From Coprinellus micaceus (lineage: Eukaryota; Basidiomycota; Agaricomycetes; Agaricales; Psathyrellaceae): 64,000 nt of DNA. The position numbers and the translations under genes were made by a program. The stretch is from positions 868,001 to 932,000 of the forward strand of contig OX596335.1 of the NCBI GenBank assembly GCA_951394405.1, given 5' to 3'. Below are positions 55,334 through 64,000 of this stretch, piece by piece; position 1 is the first letter of the stretch; each line of letters starts with the position of its first letter. Below the pieces are notes generated by a model. The model was not told the DNA's origin. It was given only the letters and a program-made list of their open reading frames with translations, and made no database searches.

Positions 55334-56400
55334 ATGTCCAAGCTCTCGAAGTTTTCTCTCCTCGTCTTCGCTGCGACTACGCTTGCCTCCCCTCAACCAC
55401 GGGGCCCTGCCGCGGCGCCTAGTGGCTTCGACATGTACGGTAGTCCCGCCATGTTTCCACGAAACATGTATGAAACTAACAGCACTCCCACTACAGCACC
55501 GGGGTCACACTCTCCGGGTCTGGATGCGGGTCCGCGGTGTCCTTCGTATCTCGTTAGTGAAAGCCCTAGAGTCGCATTGGGCTTATTTTCTCATGCAGAC
55601 TCTGCAATAGCGACTACCAAGGACGCGACCGTCGTCTTCGATAGCCTCTCCGCCTCTGCTGGGCCTGGGGTCTCCTCCAGCGAAAACCACAAGAACTGCG
55701 TTGTTTCTTTGGCTGTCACGTAGGTGTCTTCCCTCGACGTCGCCCTGTGACCCTGCTCAACCTTGGCCCTTCACAGGATTCCCAGAGGTTACAACTTCGG
55801 TCTGAAGGGACTGGAAACGGTGACTATTGCCCGCGCCTGCATATGAGTTTCCAGGGCTCACCACTTGGATTCAGGGGACTTTCTACCAGTTGGATTCGGG
55901 GGTCTCCGCGTCCCAGACCGCGACCTACTCCTGTGAGTATTGGGCTCCTGTCGTCCCCAATGGCACCATTATGACCGACCCTCCCCATGGTCCCCAACGC
56001 AGTCACGGGCACAACAGGTAATTTGGTGATCCCCACACCTCGACGAATGCCTCTCTGACATCCAACCTTTTTCCGTACCAGCCACCTCACCCTTGGTCGT
56101 CAATGGACCTGCAGGGCCTACCAGCGCCACTGTGGGGCAGAGTTTTAGCACCTTTGGTAGCGTCCGGTCTCCCTGCGGAGGTTCTGCAATTCTGGAGGTA
56201 GGCTTCGACCTTCTGATCACTGGTGCCAGTGGGAACGGATACGTTGCGAAAGACAGCGTATGTGACAGTTCCTCTCAATTCGTATTCATGAACTGACACC
56301 AGCCTCCTCTTCTTCGTTGACGCAGCTGAATCTCAGACAGGTGACACGGACCACATTCTCCCAGACCTTCCAAGACGCTGATTCCATCTTTCCAGGGTGA
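55334..56400 (+). CDS. Secreted DUF4360-derived protein, array copy 4 (strongly diverged)
   Basis: MSKLSKFSLLVFAATTLASP is a signal peptide. The fold is still visible: ITGVTLSGSGCGSAVSFVS, DATVVFDSLSASAGPGVSSS, ENHKNCVVSLAVTIPRGYNF and [19 protein letters not shown]. The second half has drifted: SPLVVNGPAGPTSATVGQSF replaces the GP-x-x-G block and FGSVRSPCGGSAILEVGFDL keeps only the S-P-C-G core. The usual ending F-x-W-Q-x-C is absent; my model ends LNLRQ, TFQDADSIFPG and TGA at 56398-56400. Splice sites at equivalent places survive. It may be neofunctionalised or an early pseudogene. Exact exons after 56020 are uncertain. Confidence 0.65.
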
Positions 56401-57566
56401 CCATTATGACTGGGCCACTTGCTAAAGAACCAGTTTTGATACATGCATTCCAATCCCAATCGTGTTGACCGCATGTCCACCCGCCCTTCGTAAAATTGTG
56501 ATTAATTCTATGTGACCTAAGATGCATGTTTCGGAAGTTTCCCGTTCCCTTCAGCGATTGAAGACGAAGGCTGCGCAGTGCGTCGGACGCGGGGCAATTA
56601 TAAGTTACAGAGTCATAACGTCACAGCTAATTACTGAACTGTTTTTAGCACCGAGGGCTGCGAGAGCCCGTGGCAGCGTGTCAAAGATAAGATAGATCGT
56701 CCACGGCCTCTGTATTGTAGGAGTTTAAGCGCCCACCAGTTCACCACCATGTGTTCACCCTTCGCTTCAGGTGAAGAGCTGTGGAGAGGCGGCCGGACGC
56801 ACCTCCATGGGCCTGGTTGCTCTGCACTGACACCGTGGTGGTTCTTCGAGGACCAGCAAGATTTGATTGAACAAGGTTGGTGGAGATGGATACCTTGAGC
56901 CTCTACACCATGCCTTTGAATACCCTACGTAAGTTCCCAATACCTCATTGGTATATATTCAGGAACGGCCTACTTTTATATTCGAGGCGCTTGTTTGAAC
57001 GGCTTCCATCCCTTGAACACATCACGTCCATACGAACCTTGGGCTTCGATTTGTTCTCTGAACGTTCGACACTTGAGACTGGACAAGCACTGTTAAGGGC
57101 GGCTGCGGGTTTGCTGCGGGTTTTAATGCACCGTTGATCGCACAATGCAAGTAATCAAGAAGCCTTGGTATGGGGAAGAACGTACTAGCGTTCTGTCCGA
57201 GCACAGCGGTAACACGGCGCGATGGACTTCACGGTGATACACACACCGACAGGCTTCACTGATCACCTGCCCTCTTGCCGCTCGCCCCTGATGATGCCAG
57301 TTTGTATCTCTTCATTTCGAGTGTCAAACTGCACTGCGCGTTTCAGACAGCTGTTGTACGATGATGACCAAACGTATGTTTTCCAGGCCTTTTGCAGCGA
57401 TATCATCTCAAGCAGAAGCAGATTTTAAACTGGCAAACAATCGTTACACTGTCGTGATCACAACCAAACGGTCATGCTTGACTATTCCACTGCGTTCATG
57501 TCACATCGTAATCGTGGCGGCCACCGCTTGGTATGTCTTATGCTGTCCACTGTTTTCTGGAAAACC
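56401..57566. other. Longest gap of the array, between copies 4 and 5
   Basis: About 1.17 kb, AT-richer than its flanks. The plus-strand frame at 56877-57137 has no recognised motif. No DUF4360 remnant seen. Confidence 0.4.
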
Positions 57567-57573
57567 TATATAA
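57567..57573 (+). promoter_or_regulatory. TATA box, DUF4360 copy 5
   Basis: TATATAA, 69 bp before the ATG at 57636. Confidence 0.65.
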
Positions 57574-57635
57574 GCTGGCATCTAAGAGGTTTAGCTATCA
57601 TCCTCTCAGCGGACTTAGCTTCAGCACAAGCAAAC

Positions 57636-58612
57636 ATGTTTATTACTCTCTATCTCGCTTTCTATCTTACCGTCGCTTCCTTTGTGATCGCGGCGCCTCG
57701 CCTCGAAGAGCGTTTTGCAGTCCCTGCCAACCCTCCTCCGGGATTTAACATGTAGGCCGTCCGATCGTTCTCTAATCGCTGTCTTCCGACACTCTTCCTG
57801 CAGTACTAGCCTGGGCGTTTTGGGTAGCGGATGCCCTGCTGGAACCACGTTCTACACTCTCAGCAGTATGTTTTCCTCGCTCTACTGCGGGAAACAGTCT
57901 AACGACACATTTTAAATACAGAGGACAAGACTCAAATCACCGTCCTATTCAGCGAATTCTTCGCTGAGGCAGGCCCTGGAATTGCTATCAACAGGAACAG
58001 GAAGGCGTGTCAACTGTCACTCGGAGTCGCAGTACCCCCTGGCTTTACCTTTGGCGTTGCGAGTGTCGACTACGTGGGTAGCTCTGGATGAGCTGACGGC
58101 CTACAATACCCTAACATGCCCTTATATAGAGAGGGTACTACCAGCTCGATTCAAAGGTAACAGCTTCGCAACAATCGATCTACTACTGTAAGTCTTTAGC
58201 CATCGGGGATACTACCTTTCCAAGGGTCTAACGTGGTTTTTTAGTCCAAGGGCAACTCCTCCAGGCCACTGCCAGGTCCAGCCTAACGGGCCCCGTGTCA
58301 GGCGAAGAGTACACATATCGCGATAATTTTGACCTCACGTCAACTGTCCAAGCCCCCTGCGGAATTCAAAGCGTTTTAAATATTAATAGCGACCTTCGTG
58401 TCAGTAATTCGGCGAACCCTCAAGGCACAGGACTTATTGCCACAGATTCTGTAAGCATGCCGGGTTTGTTGCTCCAGCCAACGTGCTAACAGTTTGACGT
58501 AGATTGACGCCTCATTGGCCACGGTAAGCGTATCACGAGTCTCACGTACGGAGACTGAGCTCAACCTCCGTTGTAGACGTTCAACTTCCAATGGCAAACC
58601 TGCACTCAGTAA
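57636..58612 (+). CDS. Secreted DUF4360 protein, array copy 5
   Basis: MFITLYLAFYLTVASFVIAA is the signal peptide. The domain reads [154 protein letters not shown] and TFNFQWQTCTQ, with TAA at 58610-58612. It keeps the intron after PPGFNI but lacks the intron between the LGV and PPGF blocks that copy 1 has. Conserved Cys pattern intact. Confidence 0.87.
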
Positions 58613-59641
58613 TCCCAGCCTCGCCCAGGGGTCTCGGAGTCATCTGAGGGTTTTAACTGGGCTGTCCTACCTTTCTACATGTTAATTTCTGTTGTACACC
58701 GTGGACTATGATTTTATCGACGTCTTAGAGGCCATAATGAGCTTGCATAATGGGGCCGGACAACTTGCCAGCACCAGTGAGGCGGTTCCTCAAGAATAAG
58801 CGCCGAATTAGCGCCGAATGCTGATGGCCATGCGGGCCGTGACAGACGGACCCAAACGAGGACAAGCTGTAGGGCTCTGGGTTTCATTACGAACACCACC
58901 ATCTTCAGCCGCATTCCAAGCGATTGCGAGGATTGTTTTTTGCCGACCCTCGAAAACCGACCATGTGCACATACCCACGAAATGCCTTCTAAATTTTACA
59001 GGAAGCGGTGTCCCGAAAGCGCTCCAGGGATCTGGCCCGCTCACCTTGCTGGCGCGGTGATTGCGCACATTCTCAACCTTGTCTACCCTCGGGGATGACT
59101 GTTCTTCTGGTTCGTTGGTAATTTGTCCTCAGTTACCCACCATTCTCCACTCTGGCCACGCAAGAGGCCCGTTCTCGCCGAGGAATGGTGTCAATACGCG
59201 AATATTTTCCGCAGAAACGCGAGTGCCCGGTCCTCTCGACACCAGATGGTGAGCGCCAGATTCAGCCCTCGACCCGGTATAAAGTGCTGACCCGCGCCCC
59301 AAAGTACCGCATTTAGGCATCGGGGCTCCCCAGGAACGCCTGCGCGTCCTCTAGATTTCTCAATAGCTTCTACGATTCGCAGGTACCGCGCCGATCTAGA
59401 AGAACTTTACATCGGTTTCTCCGCCATACCAGCAGGCGGTTGTGCGGCCTTGTGGATGGTCGGGCTAGCCATACAGTCGTGGGAGTGCGTCTGCAGGCCC
59501 CGATCGCCTTATCCAGCGAGCCAGATAGCTAGGTTGTAGTTACCGGGCATAACGAGGTCGTTGTTTCTCCGAAGAACTATCCTCCGTCAAGTCTGGTGAC
59601 TATCTGGCTCTACTCGTAATGCATCGCTACTCGAGGAAAGT
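58613..59641. other. Gap between copies 5 and 6 with an orphan TATA box
   Basis: About 1.03 kb. TATAAAG at 59278-59284 sits in a context like the copy 2 promoter (GGGTATAAAGTC versus CGGTATAAAGTG), but no DUF4360 start or signal peptide follows within 100 bp. Confidence 0.4.
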
Positions 59642-59648
59642 TATAAAG
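59642..59648 (+). promoter_or_regulatory. TATA box, DUF4360 copy 6
   Basis: TATAAAG, 69 bp before the ATG at 59711. Confidence 0.65.
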
Positions 59649-59710
59649 GCTCATAGTCCAGGGTGTGGACCTCATCGCCCAATTCATCCCCGAGCAACTT
59701 CCTCGCAAAG

Positions 59711-60565
59711 ATGTTCAAGCCTGTTGCCTGCCTCCTTGCCTTCGTCGCCGCTGTCGCCGCGGTACCCGCTCTCCAGGTCGAGATACCCGCTGCCCCACCG
59801 CCAGGTTTTAACATCACCAGCCTCGGTGTCATCGGTACCGGATGCCCTCCAGGCTCAACGTACTATGCCCTCAATGGTCAGTAGTTCAAGACACCCACGT
59901 AGACACTCCCGGATTAACTTGATTTTAGCCGACAAGACTGCTGTCACAGTCACCTTCAGTCAATTCTATGCTGAAGCTGGGCCTGGCATTTCCGTCAGCG
60001 CCAACAGGAAACAGTGCCAGTTAACCTTTGGCATAAAGGTCCCTTCCGGATTCACCTTCGGCGTCGCAAGCGTCGACTACGTACGTCGCCTATCCCGAAC
60101 ATAATCTCAGTCGTGCCCATTCTCTTTCCAGCGTGGATACTACCAGCTTGATAGCAAAGTCACCGCTTCGCAGCAGTCGATTTACTATTGTAAGCATCTC
60201 ATTTACCATCCCTATTGGGGGAATCGGCTCGATGACCTTCTCCACACCAGTCCAAGGCCAGCTCGTGCAATCGACCGCTCGCTCCTCACTGGCGGGACCC
60301 GTGGCCGGCAAGAGCTACACCTACCGCGACCAATTCGACTTGGTCTCGACTAACCTCTCCCCCTGTGGTGCCGACACTGTACTCAACATCAACAGTGACG
60401 TGCGAGTTAGCAACTCTGGCAACACGAAGGGCTCTGGCTACTTTGCTACTGACTCCATCGACACCTCTTTGGCAACAGTAAGTCTTTTTTCATGACCTAT
60501 TCACAGCGTTACCAACGACGATATACCAGACCTTCAGCTTCCAATGGCAAGCTTGCAAGAAGTAA
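59711..60565 (+). CDS. Secreted DUF4360 protein, array copy 6
   Basis: MFKPVACLLAFVAAVAAVPA is the signal peptide. The domain reads [156 protein letters not shown] and TFSFQWQACKK, with TAA at 60563-60565. It is the copy with the fewest introns: none after PPGFN, none between GIK and VPSG, none before the YRDQF block. Closest to copies 1 and 5 by eye. Confidence 0.88.
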
Positions 60566-61280
60566 CTTCATAACACATTTTTGTACAACCGAACGTAGCA
60601 TCCATTCAGTATCCAATCCATTTCTCGTCATTACATTTATGAACTATCCGGACAAAACCATGAGAGCCTATCCCCCAAACTGCCTGACAGTTCCATTGGG
60701 AACAGACGACGCCTTGGAGACCAAGACCGCAAATACCGATATGGGGGATACGATTCGGGCCGGATGTAGCGACCCCATACGTGGCCTTGCAGATACTGGA
60801 GATTTATATTACATCTTTACATATATTACAAGAGGGACTAAGGATCATCAATAGGCGCCCATCGAGGTTAGATCGGGCAAAATGACCATCGTTGGGGAAT
60901 TCGCCATTGACCGACAGTCTACGGCAAAGGCAGTCCTCTCACCGGCGGTACAAGGGTCTACATGGTATACTGGCTAGAATTAATCGGAAAAGATGGGTAG
61001 TAACGAGGTACACAGATTGGGACACTCGACAGCGACACGAAATCAGAGGGCAGTTCAATAAGAAGCGGATATCAGTAAGGTGTAGGAGACCAGGACTAGA
61101 GTACTAAACCCTGGAGTGCAATAGACGGCGGACAGAAATAAGGAACTCAAACCCAGAACCCAGGAAACGTAAAAGTTGGCGCGAACAACGAGAATGCTCC
61201 CAAGCACAGATCCCTCAAACAAAGAGAGAGAGAAAATATAACGAAAAGAACCAGAAATGAAGTCCAAAACCGACTCCCTG
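60566..61280. other. Intergenic between the DUF4360 array and PUT1
   Basis: 715 bp. No gene recognised; both flanking genes end here (convergent). Confidence 0.45.
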
Positions 61281-63388
61281 TCAGTCGCTCCCGAGCCCGA
61301 CCCACCCAGTCACTCTCCTCCAGATCTCCTTTCCTGCGCGCTGACGTTCCTTCGCCGCTCCTCCATTCCCCAGAACCGACTTGTTCTCGATGGCTCTCCG
61401 GCTAAGGTAGGGCAGGACTTCCTCCATCGCGCCATAGGGCAGATATTTCGCTGCTATGGGCGAGGAGGATATTATTTGGTTGACGATGGAATCTGTCAAG
61501 TCATCGCACATGCCTGGGAAGTAAATCATGAGAAGGTAAACCCCCACGCAAGACATATCAAGCGAGAACGCGACATACCGTATAACTGCCCAAAGGCGAC
61601 CCTCCTCGCGACCTCGTCACTCAATACGATCTTCTCAACCTCCTTGCCGTTCTCGCCCTTCACAGCGGTAAGCTCTCCGAGTCCAGCTTGTCGGATCTGA
61701 TCAAGTACTAAATTACAGCTATCCCAATTGTGGGTTCCGAAGAGGAACGCAATCCCAACGTGACCGGGGTTGTGCTTGGGTGAACTTGATGAGGAAGTTG
61801 GCGATGATGAGTTCAGATGGACACGCCTGAACCGGCTCAACAGTGTCGAGGGCCGGGGTGTCTCTGTCACGCTGGGAACGGACGCCGACATCTCGATATC
61901 CTCCGTAATCGCATGAATAGCCAACCGCACACAGTGGTTGTACGAATCATCCGTCTCCTGCTTCGTACCCCACACGGGCGGTTGATCTTCCGGCGAAATC
62001 GAGTGGGATGTACCGACACCATGGGCATCAGTCTCGTAGGAATGGTATGCGCCCCTCACGAGCTTCACACCAAGGGCATACCCATTCGTCCGGGCGTCAT
62101 TGATAGTGTGTGCAAGGTAGAGGGGCGTACGGCGTAGGTAGGCTTGGTATGTCGCGTAGAGGAGGGGCTGGAGTCGGTCATGACCAGGTTCCGACGAGGA
62201 CGATGGAAGTGCATTGAAACGGCGCATAAGCGCGTGGGTGAGCGCGTCAACAGCGGGCTGGTACCAGCTGTTCGGCTTTAGATGAGATGAAAATGAACTC
62301 AAAGAATACGACTCACCTGTACTCGGCGTCCATCAACAATCGGACACCTCTGTCTTGAGCTCGTTCGCATATCTTGGTAAGATCATTATACAGGTCGTGA
62401 ATGTCTTGAATATCTTGAGGTGTCATCGACGGGTCGTTATCCCGAGCCTTCTGCTCGAGCGAATAAATAATGTCCATGTCTAGAGGGAGCGGAGATCCAG
62501 GGAAAGGAATAGACTCTGGCCGTACGGATTCCTTGCCCATGCTAATGCGGAGAAGCCTGTCATATGGTATCTCGGAACCGTCGGAAATGGATCCTCTATG
62601 TCTAGTCTTCATTTCCTCTCTTGCCGAAGTGATATACTTGGAGAAGTTGATGAGGGCATGTGCGCTAGGAAGCATCGCAGTCAGCTTTATCGCGACCCAC
62701 ATCCCACGACTGTTATCTACGCGAGTCGGAAGGGGCTCAGGGGAACCACTTCCTGTTATCGTAGAATGATAAGGAGCCGTGGCCCTGCTCGCTCCCCTCA
62801 GAGAGTCCTCGAAGTCGGCGGCGACATCAATGCTCCTGAGGGTCTCCTCAACGATACGTTTGTGAGGAGGGAGGCCTGTCAGCGCGAAACGACTCGAAGC
62901 CGATCCTTGAGCGCCTCCGGATCCACTGGCTTCGCTCGCGTCGACCTCTACCGAATAGGAGAATATGGCGCCCTTGTTGGCCGCACGTAGTGCCCTGAGT
63001 AATGGCAGCGTAGCATTGGCTGTTTCTCCTCCAACGAACTAGTGGGGTAATACTTCAGTTGACTCTTGCCTGACCTAAATGCAACCCATATCTGAATGGT
63101 GCATACCTGGTCGAAGAAGGTCACTTTCACCAACCCAAACGCCAGATGTCGCAGGCCGGGTACGCTCGTAACGGCATCCAAAAGCCTGGGAGAATGGTCT
63201 ACCAAAGGTGGTATGGAACATAGCGTGTAAACGATATATGACCTGACGAGGGCTCTGAGAGGCAACTCGTGCGGGGAGGTTGGGGAGGACAGCGAATCGC
63301 TGTTTAGGAGGAGGTATGCGGGTAGTGTTGCTGCTGAAGCAAGGAATAGTGGGCCAGTACGAAGCCGAGGGCGAGGGAGGCGTCGCAT
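61281..63388 (-). CDS. PUT1: Proline dehydrogenase, mitochondrial
   Basis: FAD enzyme that oxidises proline to pyrroline-5-carboxylate and feeds electrons to the respiratory chain. The start MRRLPRPRLRTGPLFLASAA looks like a mitochondrial presequence. Blocks: HLAFGLVKVTFFDQ, FVGGETANATLPLLRALRA, NKGAIFSYSVEVDASEASG, WVAIKLTAMLPSAHALINFS, DRGVRLLMDAEYRSWYQPAV, YATYQAYLRRTPLYLAHTIN, ALGVKLVRGAYHSYE, HVGIAFLFGTHNWDSCNLVL and VAFGQLYGMSDDLTDSIVNQ. It ends KYLPYGAMEEVLPYLSRRAI, ENKSVLG, then a 35-residue tail and TGA at 61283-61281. The YLRRT and LVRGAY elements match the family FAD/proline site. A Ser-rich insert (SSPTSSSSSPKHNP) precedes GHVGIAF. Four or five introns. Confidence 0.95.
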
Positions 63389-63701
63389 GGCGTTGGCGGC
63401 GGTAGGTGGGGGGTGGAATGAGCGAAGAATGTAACCCAGAAGAGAGGACGAGTCGGTTAAATACGCGTGGGGGGCTTCAGAGCGCCCGATACCGGCCGGG
63501 GATGACCCTGCAGGTGCTGTGTAGGAATAGTAACTGTGTCATCCAGAAGGCTTGATCCAAGGTACATATGGCAGTCGGATCTCGCACCCAGCAATAATAA
63601 TGCACGGATCTTCATGCTCCGCACGTGACAACACGGTTCAACAAAACTCCCCTATCCTGCTCCCAATCCAACTCCACCAACAAAGCACTCCTTTATCCAC
63701 T
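63389..63701. other. Intergenic, PUT1 promoter
   Basis: 313 bp between the PUT1 start and the stop of the gene at the right edge. Nothing else seen. Confidence 0.45.
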
Positions 63702-64000
63702 CTAGTCGAAGAAAATGACGGTTAATCCAATATCGTCCACAAACCTCGCGACTTGTTCGCGATTCATCAACGACAACGCCCTCACAAAGTCCTCTCTCTC
63801 TCCCCCAACTGCGTTTCGTAGAACATGCGCGGCAACGTTCTCCCTGTCCCTCTCGCTGAACACGAACGGCACGTTGTGCATCTTCCACGACAACGAGTAG
63901 CGAAAGGCCTTCCTAGCCGAATTCAAGCTGTCATTCTTCCTGCTGAGTCGGTCAAGCTCCGGGTCGTCGGAGGCTGAAGCGGAAATGATTGGCAGTTCGG
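63702..64000 (-). CDS. 3' end of an unrecognised gene (partial)
   Basis: An open frame enters from the right edge and ends at TAG (63704-63702). The visible ~98 residues are ...LPIISASASDDPELDRLSRK, NDSLNSARKAFRYSLSWKMH, NVPFVFSERDRENVAAHVLR, NAVGGEREDFVRALSLMNRE and QVARFVDDIGLTVIFFD. The sequence is rich in charged helical residues. I do not recognise the family and make no functional call. The rest lies outside the window. Confidence 0.55.
   Translation of the reverse strand, partial: ELPIISASASDDPELDRLSRKNDSLNSARKAFRYSLSWKMHNVPFVFSERDRENVAAHVLRNAVGGEREDFVRALSLMNREQVARFVDDIGLTVIFFD

Noticed and set aside
1..64000. CRISPR arrays, bacterial operons, complete transposons
   Set aside because: No spaced direct repeats, no transposase or reverse transcriptase motifs and no terminal repeats were seen; gene structure is eukaryotic throughout.

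Overview
The window is nuclear DNA of a filamentous fungus, almost certainly a basidiomycete of the Agaricomycetes. The genes are eukaryotic and compact, with many 50-60 bp GT-AG introns that break almost every reading frame. The gene set includes a NACHT-ankyrin (NLR-like) protein, a DUF2235 hydrolase, a BSC6-like MFS pair and secreted DUF4360 proteins, which is typical of mushroom-forming fungi. I rebuilt the gene models by hand from splice sites and conserved protein blocks. Outer coordinates are firmer than every internal splice junction.

Left part (0-33 kb) is a dense housekeeping block. In order: NACHT-ankyrin protein (-), ESF1 rRNA-processing factor (+), NudC (-), PIAS/Siz SUMO ligase (+), mitochondrial ADP/ATP carrier (+), IRC3 mitochondrial helicase (+), a fused pseudouridine-phosphate glycosidase/pseudouridine kinase (-) whose 3' coding end overlaps IRC3, molybdopterin synthase large subunit (+), a membrane glycosyltransferase-like protein (+), a Hva1-TUDOR protein (-), an ICE2-like membrane protein (-), DUG3 glutamine amidotransferase (-), phosphoacetylglucosamine mutase (-), alpha-SNAP/SEC17 (+), NUS1 (+), an unresolved stretch, and a DUF2235 hydrolase (+).

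Middle part (33-50 kb) starts with two tandem MFS transporters (-) that arose by a segmental duplication including their 5' flanks. It continues with PTH2 (+, containing a 6-nt microexon), a UPF0658-type Golgi membrane protein (+), the Bet1 SNARE (+), a Ulp1-type SUMO protease (-) and an intron-containing tRNA-Met(CAU).

Right part (50-61 kb) is an accessory region: six head-to-tail genes for small secreted DUF4360 proteins, each with its own TATA box 62-78 bp before the start codon. The copies differ in intron content, two contain GC-AG introns, and one (the fourth) has lost the conserved C-terminal end. The window closes with proline dehydrogenase (-) and the 3' end of an unrecognised gene (-).

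Several genes share pathways: secretory traffic and protein glycosylation (SEC17, BET1, NUS1, AGM1, UPF0658, the glycosyltransferase), SUMO cycling (PIAS ligase and Ulp1), and mitochondria (AAC, IRC3, PTH2, PUT1). They are not clustered as operons. The only obvious lineage-specific expansions are the DUF4360 array and the MFS pair.
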